Assembly (NCBI RefSeq): GCF_026151205.1
Contig: NC_087075.1
Coordinates: 10,028,303-10,092,302, forward strand
Direction: 5' to 3'
Length of the DNA stretch: 64,000 nt
DNA from: Bolinopsis microptera
Lineage: Eukaryota > Ctenophora > Tentaculata > Lobata > Bolinopsidae
The notes beneath the pieces were generated by a model. The model did not search any database and was not told where the DNA came from. It worked only from the letters and a program-made list of their open reading frames with translations. Positions 58,546 to 64,000 of the stretch are shown piece after piece (position 1 is the stretch's first letter; every line of letters begins with the position of its first letter). The translations under genes and the position numbers were made by a program.

Positions 58546-59179
58546 CATAGGCTCAATAAAATGTGACCTCCAGATCAGTAAAATTAGGGGTGCTGGGAGA
58601 GCTGCATAGAGTCCACTAGTATTTAATATTAGCCTGTACTGGCTCAATAAAATGTGACCTCCAGATCAGTAAAATTAGGGGTGCTGGGAGAGCTGCATAG
58701 AGTCCACTAGTATTTAATATTAGCCTGTACTGGCTCAATAAAATGTGACCTCCAGATCAGTAAAATTAGGGGTGCTGGGAGAGCTGCATAGAGTCCACTA
58801 GTATTTAATATTAGCCTGTACTGGCTCAATAAAATGTGACCTCCAGATCAGTAAAATTAGGGGTGCTGGGAGAGCTGCATAGAGTCCACTAGTATTTAAT
58901 ATTAGCCTGTACTGGCTCAATAAAATGTGACCTCCAGATCAGTAAAATTAGGGGTGCTGGGAGAGCTGCATAGAGTCCACTAGTATTTAATATTAGCCTG
59001 TACTGGCTCAATAAAATGTGACCTCCAGATCAGTAAAATTAGGGGCGCTGGGAGAGCTGCATAGAGTCCACTAGTATTTAATATTAGCCTGTACTGGCTC
59101 AATAAAATGTGACCTCCAGATCAGTAAAATTAGGGGTGCTGGGAGAGCTGCATAGAGTCCACTAGTATTTAATATTAGC
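58546..59179. repeat. 91-bp satellite-like array, seven nearly identical copies
   Basis: Seven copies of a 91-bp unit (starting GGCTCAATAAAATGTGACCT and ending ATTTAATATTAGCC). The only differences I noticed are one C for T in a copy at about 59045 and the edges. Such identity implies very recent expansion. Each unit carries an AATAAA. Confidence 0.95.
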
Positions 59180-60284
59180 CGTTCAATACCGGCAGTCATC
59201 TCTTTTTTACTTTTTGAAAAAGTTCGTCCATCTTCTCCCCCACATAGCATGTATTGACTGTTGAGTCTTAACTAGATCTACCGTATTTTCCAGGCTTCAA
59301 AGGGTGTAGTTGTTCCATGCTCCAATTAATTCTAATTAATAATAAATTGAATTATAAACACTGCTCTCAAGTTTTAAAACTTTTACTCAGCTGTGTGAGA
59401 ACAACTACAAAAGAACAAACTGAGATAAGTGCCACAAAAACTCTATCCTAAATTAACAGCCTTCCCGGCAATACACGAAATAATAATATAACTCAGTAAC
59501 TTAGAGTCTCGAGTTCATGAATTAAGTTTTTCCAAATCATGAGTTGATAAACCGGTGAACAGATAAGTCTTGTAGAACTTGTAACTCTTCACTTTATATA
59601 TCGTCGATCGGGTCCTGAAATATTAAACTCTGTTAATTTATGATCACAATTATATATCTATGGGGCCATCAGCCATCTACTTAGTACGTCTTGCATGTAT
59701 GATATAGAGGGGTTGGATTTGGAATTTCGGACAGGGGGATGCCGAGGGGGGAGGGGTGGTTTCTGAAAATCCGGACGTCCGTGGGGCGGGGTACACCTTT
59801 TCACACCAGCCAAACAAAGGCCTAAGTTCTCAAATAATTACATGATAAAATTTTATAATGGATTACGTGGTGGTGCAGTGTGCGCGCGCGGACGCGCGAA
59901 ATATTAATTTGATTTTTGGTTGTTGAAAATTGTGTCTTTTTAGCACGAAAACTGCCGAAAATTTGCTAGTTGAAACAGATGTTAACTCACCCTGGTTATT
60001 TTGTGAAATTTGATTTGGTACATTGCAAACTAGGGCCTCTGACCGAACTTTTGAGGGGCTTCCGGACTTGAGGGGCTTAGGCCCCAAGTTGGCGCTAGCA
60101 CCCTGCGTTGATGAACGTTTTAGTAGAAGTTCAACTACAAATCGATTGTTTACATTTTACAACTAAGTCAAGTAACGACCACTTTGAGATCTTGCAGATC
60201 TTAGCACCGTAGCTGTTCATTGTAATAGCCCTCGACTATTGCAGGAGACAAGCCTTAAGCAAGCACCCTGAAATATGATTTACC
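59180..60284. other. Intergenic region
   Basis: No gene is seen. GC-rich patches at 59730-59800 (G runs) and 59876-59900 (GTGCGCGCGCGGACGCGCG, Z-DNA-prone). Confidence 0.4.
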
Positions 60285-60470
60285 ATAAAGCCTTATAGGA
60301 GTGGGAGAGTTAAGGCGGAGAATATATCGGACACAGTTTTTGCAGATGACATTGCTCTTATAGCGAATTCTGTAAAAGAGGCAGAGAAGCTGATGCAAGA
60401 GGTTGAAAGAGTTACCACTACAGTGGAACTTAGAATGAATGAAAGGAAAACCAAATTCATTACACATTTG
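60285..60470 (+). mobile_element. LINE reverse-transcriptase fragment (FADD box)
   Basis: Plus-strand frame ISDTVFADDIALIANSVKEA then EKLMQEVERV...LRMNERKTKFITH is the palm region (motifs C and D) of a non-LTR RT. Only about 60 codons remain. Confidence 0.7.
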
Positions 60471-60639
60471 TTTGGTTGTATTCTTAAGTGCTCGCTTATC
60501 AGTTATTTGTTGCTAAATTGTGAGCCGAGCATGCAATAAGGTGAAGCGAGACATACAATCACAAGTACGAGAGTTTATCAGCTGTTTATATACAACCACA
60601 CTTCTGGTATATATACTGAAACGTGAATTATCGGTTTTA

Positions 60640-61306
60640 ATTCATGTCTGCTTTTTTTAAACCATCGAAGGACAGAGAGGATCTCAACAGCTGGTGGACA
60701 CAGACGGCAACTCCGATCCTAATGAAAATAAACAGATGGATATCGACGCAGATGAACTATCTAAGAAACTGGATGCATCATGCAGCAACAAGCAACGGAT
60801 GTGTTGACTACACAATGGGGATATGCCCTCACGGAATAAGTGGACGGACTCTCCACCAGGGTAAAACTACATACAGCAAGCTTCATCCTAAGCCGCTGTA
60901 AAAAGTTTACACGTTTCAGCACTGATTCTAATGAGGGCTGTACTTTAGGTTCAGGGTGTCAGCTCTACCACCCAAAGCAAAAACTCGGTTCAACACAAGC
61001 AGTGTTTTAAAGAACAATGCACTCTTGTTCATCTGGTGGGAACTAAGCGTGTTAAACCCTCCAAAGATAAAGATACTCGGAAGAAGGACGGCAAATATCC
61101 AGGTGGTGAGAGCCGTCCAGATCGGGGATCTTACAGGCGCACTGAGGGTACTTCTGCTGCCAACGAGCCTTCGGAAAAAACGACCGACATGGCAACTCTC
61201 AACATTCAACCTCTTTAAATTTAGAGATACAGTACAGAACCTACTCAAAGTGATGCAGGCAAACTTTCAGTCGGAAATAATTTCCCTAAAGAATCAAATA
61301 AAATAG
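60640..61306 (+). pseudogene. Possible broken LINE ORF1-like remnant
   Basis: Several frames carry hydrophilic, Lys/Asp-rich pieces (TDGNSDPNENKQMDIDADEL; KDKDTRKKDGKYPGGESRPD; FQSEIISLKNQIK). They could be a frameshifted ORF1 with zinc-knuckle-less basic region. No domain is certain. Confidence 0.25.
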
Positions 61307-61508
61307 CAGGTCAAGAGTCGAAATTCAGCAGCTTCTTCCCAACTGCGAACCAGATGCCTCATGCTCAAATGTTCCCGCCAAAATTTTACATACCTAACTT
61401 CCTGTTCCATTTGTCCTTGTATCTTTCAACCGGATATTATCCAACTACCAGTATACAATTTACACTATACATTGCACAGTGCAGTGTACACTGTACACCT
61501 AAACTCAC

Positions 61509-61773
61509 GAACATGCAGTAGATGAATCCATAAATTTGGAACATGGGGACATCGAAGTATTGGCTGTATTTGAGTGCTGGGAAGCCTCAATTCGGTTTTC
61601 TAAGATGGAAAAAGTAGTCAGAACGGTCCAAAATTGGTCGAGTGACATATTGGGTACTTGTGGAGATATGAGAGCAGCAAACCCCAGATAAGTTCGCACC
61701 AAAGTGTCATTGTTATAGAGAAATGTAGCATAATATTTTGTGCTCCTCTTGATTGCAGTAGAATGTCCAACTT
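61509..61773 (-). CDS. Possible exon of an unknown gene
   Basis: Open frame of about 87 codons reading GHSTAIKRSTKYYATFLYNN, DTLVRTYLGFAALISPQVPN, MSLDQFWTVLTTF, ending at a good donor GTTC|gtgagt (61508). The acceptor (ctgag at 61774) is weak. It could be a host exon or a transposase scrap. No family recognised. Confidence 0.25.
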
Positions 61774-62218
61774 CTCAGTGGTATGGGTAACACTATTGTG
61801 GCCCCAATATATTCATCACTAAATGTTAAGATCGTAAACAGGGAGACAATTTGGACTCACCCTATGTGTAACCCCATCGTTGATGCTGCCCTCCATGCCA
61901 ACTCCATAGGTTTACCTCGCATATAGTGATTAGTGATAGACAGTTACCTGAAAGATGAAGTGGTTGGAAAAGTGAACAGACTATATTCAGGGACAAACCG
62001 TCCTTTTAATAGGAAAGATGATGTTTTTTTTTATTATTAAATACTTTTCAAATTTTACAGAGTACAGCAATAGATGAATATAAAATAGAATCGTTCAAAA
62101 TATCGCCCCCATCTGTAAAATATGATGGGCACCCAAACACGGTAAACACATAGTGAACTATGTCCGCAGTAACTTGGACCCATACATAGTAGCAAGCATT
62201 TAATGTTTAATGCGGTTT

Positions 62219-62452
62219 TCAGCGAACCTTTTCGTCGTTGAACTTGAGAAGCATTTTCTTTTCGTTAGCACTACGGGACGAAAAACAGGACACCGGAGTT
62301 GGAGATTGTTGACACGGAGAAGTCCAGCACGAACCTGGGTAACTTAAATCAGTCTTATGAGGTGGATTAATTTCGTTACTGAACAAATTTCGATATTTTA
62401 AAGTCAGTAGTCGGTACCATCTTTTGCGGTTCGATTTTATAGTAGAATTCAT
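62219..62452 (-). CDS. Possible small ORF or first exon, unknown
   Basis: A 77-aa frame starting MNSTIKSNRKRWYRLLTLKY and ending NDEKVR, with a donor-like GAAAAG|gttcgc near 62224. Basic N-terminus. No family recognised; it may be a chance ORF. Confidence 0.2.
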   Translation of the reverse strand: MNSTIKSNRKRWYRLLTLKYRNLFSNEINPPHKTDLSYPGSCWTSPCQQSPTPVSCFSSRSANEKKMLLKFNDEKVR

Positions 62453-62611
62453 AAGATTTGATATCAGAATCTTGCCATAATTCTGTTATACAGTGGACTG
62501 AATGACAGTTAATTAACAAGCACGCATATTAGACGACCTGCATTAGTGCAAGATATCACGTGGACCGGTCACGTGCAAAGCATCTCAACTTCCGCACTAT
62601 CTGGGTAGTTT

Positions 62612-62735
62612 GTACATGAGAACCCTCGTTACCATGGTTTCTACGCAACTTGTATTCGTTTACATAATTTGCACGTGGGCGGTCGTACATTATACATTAT
62701 ACAGCAGAAATAATTCTTTGAATTATAGTATTGAT
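62612..62735 (-). repeat. Dispersed repeat copy with X-box-like core (copy 2)
   Basis: Reverse-oriented partner of 57270-57385. On the minus strand it reads GTACGACCGCCCACGTGCAA then GTTGCGTAGAAACCATGGTA and ACGAGGG. X-box-like core at 62628-62641. Confidence 0.6.
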
Positions 62736-63382
62736 GAGAGGTTCAGTTGGTCCTTACTGCTTCAAAGTCAAACACAATATAATCTACAGGCTTTAGTACT
62801 TTATAATTATTACTCATGTACGAGTTCTAAATATCATGTAGCTTTATATATTATAGAATATTCGGTGCAACCATATTTTACTTTGAGCAAACAATTGTAC
62901 CTATATATTCTCATCGTTGAGAGTAGTAGAATATTCTATATCACGTGCTCCGGAACTCCGTTATTATCCAACTTTTAACATAATATACATTTTAGAGGCA
63001 GCTTCTAATTTTAGCATGTTTGGAACATCATAAGAAGGGAAGCTTTGTAAGTAAGGGGTATTGTTTACTTTTACGCGATCGTGATATATAAGACCAACAA
63101 ATTAAGATTTAAAATATTTCTCACGGTAGCAAATATTTTGTAATGCGATGTAACTTCGCTTCCTTTTCATAACATAAAACCGCAGTACTAAACACAGCAT
63201 GAGCACTTATATCGACTCAGCCCTGCTCATTAATTATTAACACTAGCTGCAGGTATAGCTTATAATTACAAGAATGTTAGTTCACATGTCCATGTCCATC
63301 TAAACTTTAATGAAAAGGATTATTGCTAAATAAATGGCCCGCTTGTAACTGATTTTAAACAGACCTGGTATATAATTTTCCA
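62736..63382. other. AT-rich intergenic region
   Basis: No gene or repeat family is recognised. Confidence 0.35.
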
Positions 63383-63819
63383 TTAAGTTCCTTTGATAGT
63401 AAGTCTAGCCAATCTTCGAGCAGTATCCGTGGCATCCGTACTAACGTCAACACACTCTTTCATAAAGTACAGTACTGGAACCAAATTTACGATCTGAAGA
63501 GTAAATATCACAATAATTTACAGAAATTATTTGAAACCTACTTGTCAGTTATATCAATTTACAATATATAGTAATCTGCTAGGGCTTTCCTAATATTGAT
63601 TATACGGTCCGGTTGAGTACACATTCTAAAACAATACCAGTTTAACGATATTTTAATTCAAATTCTACTCTATTCTTCTATTTCAGTCTGTTTCTAATAT
63701 GAGCATTGCTCCTCGAGGCTCGACCATCTCAAGTTTAATTGTTACCAATTTTAAACGAAAAGTGCTGCAGTCTTCAATCTAAAACTGACCTGAACACTGA
63801 AGGCGGCAATGCTTGACAT
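63383..63819 (-). CDS. Candidate two-exon small protein (46 aa)
   Basis: Exon 63790-63819 (MSSIAAFSVQ) and exon 63383-63493 (IVNLVPVLYFMKECVDVSTD then ATDTARRLARLTIKGT, stop TAA). The donor CAG|gtcagt and acceptor tactcttcag are good and the phase is 0. The middle is hydrophobic, the end basic. The upstream part of exon 1 has in-frame stops (TAATAA), which supports the ATG at 63819 as start, or else marks the end of a longer gene running in from beyond the window in another frame. No family recognised. Confidence 0.3.
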
Positions 63820-64000
63820 CTTGTTAGTATGAAGTATCCCTTCATCAGGTTCAGGAGAGGTGTGCGGGGATCTTTATTAGCAGGCTTTCCTGGACCACGA
63901 TTTAGCTGACAGGGTTCTCCTGAGAAAATAAAATAGTCAACATGCGTTTTGCATTTATGTTTGCAACTGTCAGACAGCGACAGGATGCAAAAATATGAAC

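Noticed and set aside
61860-61990. Possible minus-strand exon with SITNHYMRGKPMELAWRAAS
   Set aside because: A stop codon lies directly after the only acceptor in that frame and phases do not match neighbours; too weak to list as a gene.

Overview
This is nuclear DNA from a multicellular animal. It is AT-rich, protein-coding genes are split by GT-AG introns, several genes encode motile-cilium proteins, and non-LTR retrotransposons, a tRNA-derived SINE, MITE-like elements and many minisatellites fill the rest. The gene content and repeat style suggest a non-vertebrate, probably marine and early-branching animal (a cnidarian is my guess, low confidence). No marker in the window fixes the species.

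Layout. 0.1-2.4 kb: an intronless gene (minus) joining a NERD-like nuclease domain to a superfamily-1 helicase, preceded by a 31-bp minisatellite. 4.5-10.6 kb: three minus-strand genes in a row, namely pitchfork (PIFO/CIMAP3), CYB5D1 and a DUF4614/C19orf44-like gene. 11.3-15.4 kb: a minus-strand SLC19 (folate/thiamine) transporter whose last intron is filled by an ORF1-only LINE and a mariner-like element. 16-18.4 kb: LINE reverse-transcriptase remnants. 19.6-21.1 kb: LRRC74A-like gene (plus, intronless coding region). 21.6-50.0 kb: one axonemal dynein heavy chain of the DNAH3/7/12 inner-arm group (plus, 15 coding exons, about 3,975 aa). It has two large introns full of tandem repeats and transposons, and a single 8.5-kb last exon carrying the whole motor. 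51-64 kb: a SINE, MITEs, several tandem arrays, LINE scraps and poorly resolved minus-strand exons of unknown genes.

Functionally, PIFO, CYB5D1, LRRC74A (probable) and the dynein heavy chain all belong to cilia or axonemes, so about 45 kb forms a ciliary neighbourhood. The intervening SLC19 and DUF4614 genes are not known to me as ciliary.

Single-base frame breaks occur at three otherwise conserved coding places (about 41.76 kb, 42.47 kb and 54.37 kb). I read these as likely assembly indels. Exon borders were placed by eye from homology, reading frame and GT-AG signals and may be off by a base or two.
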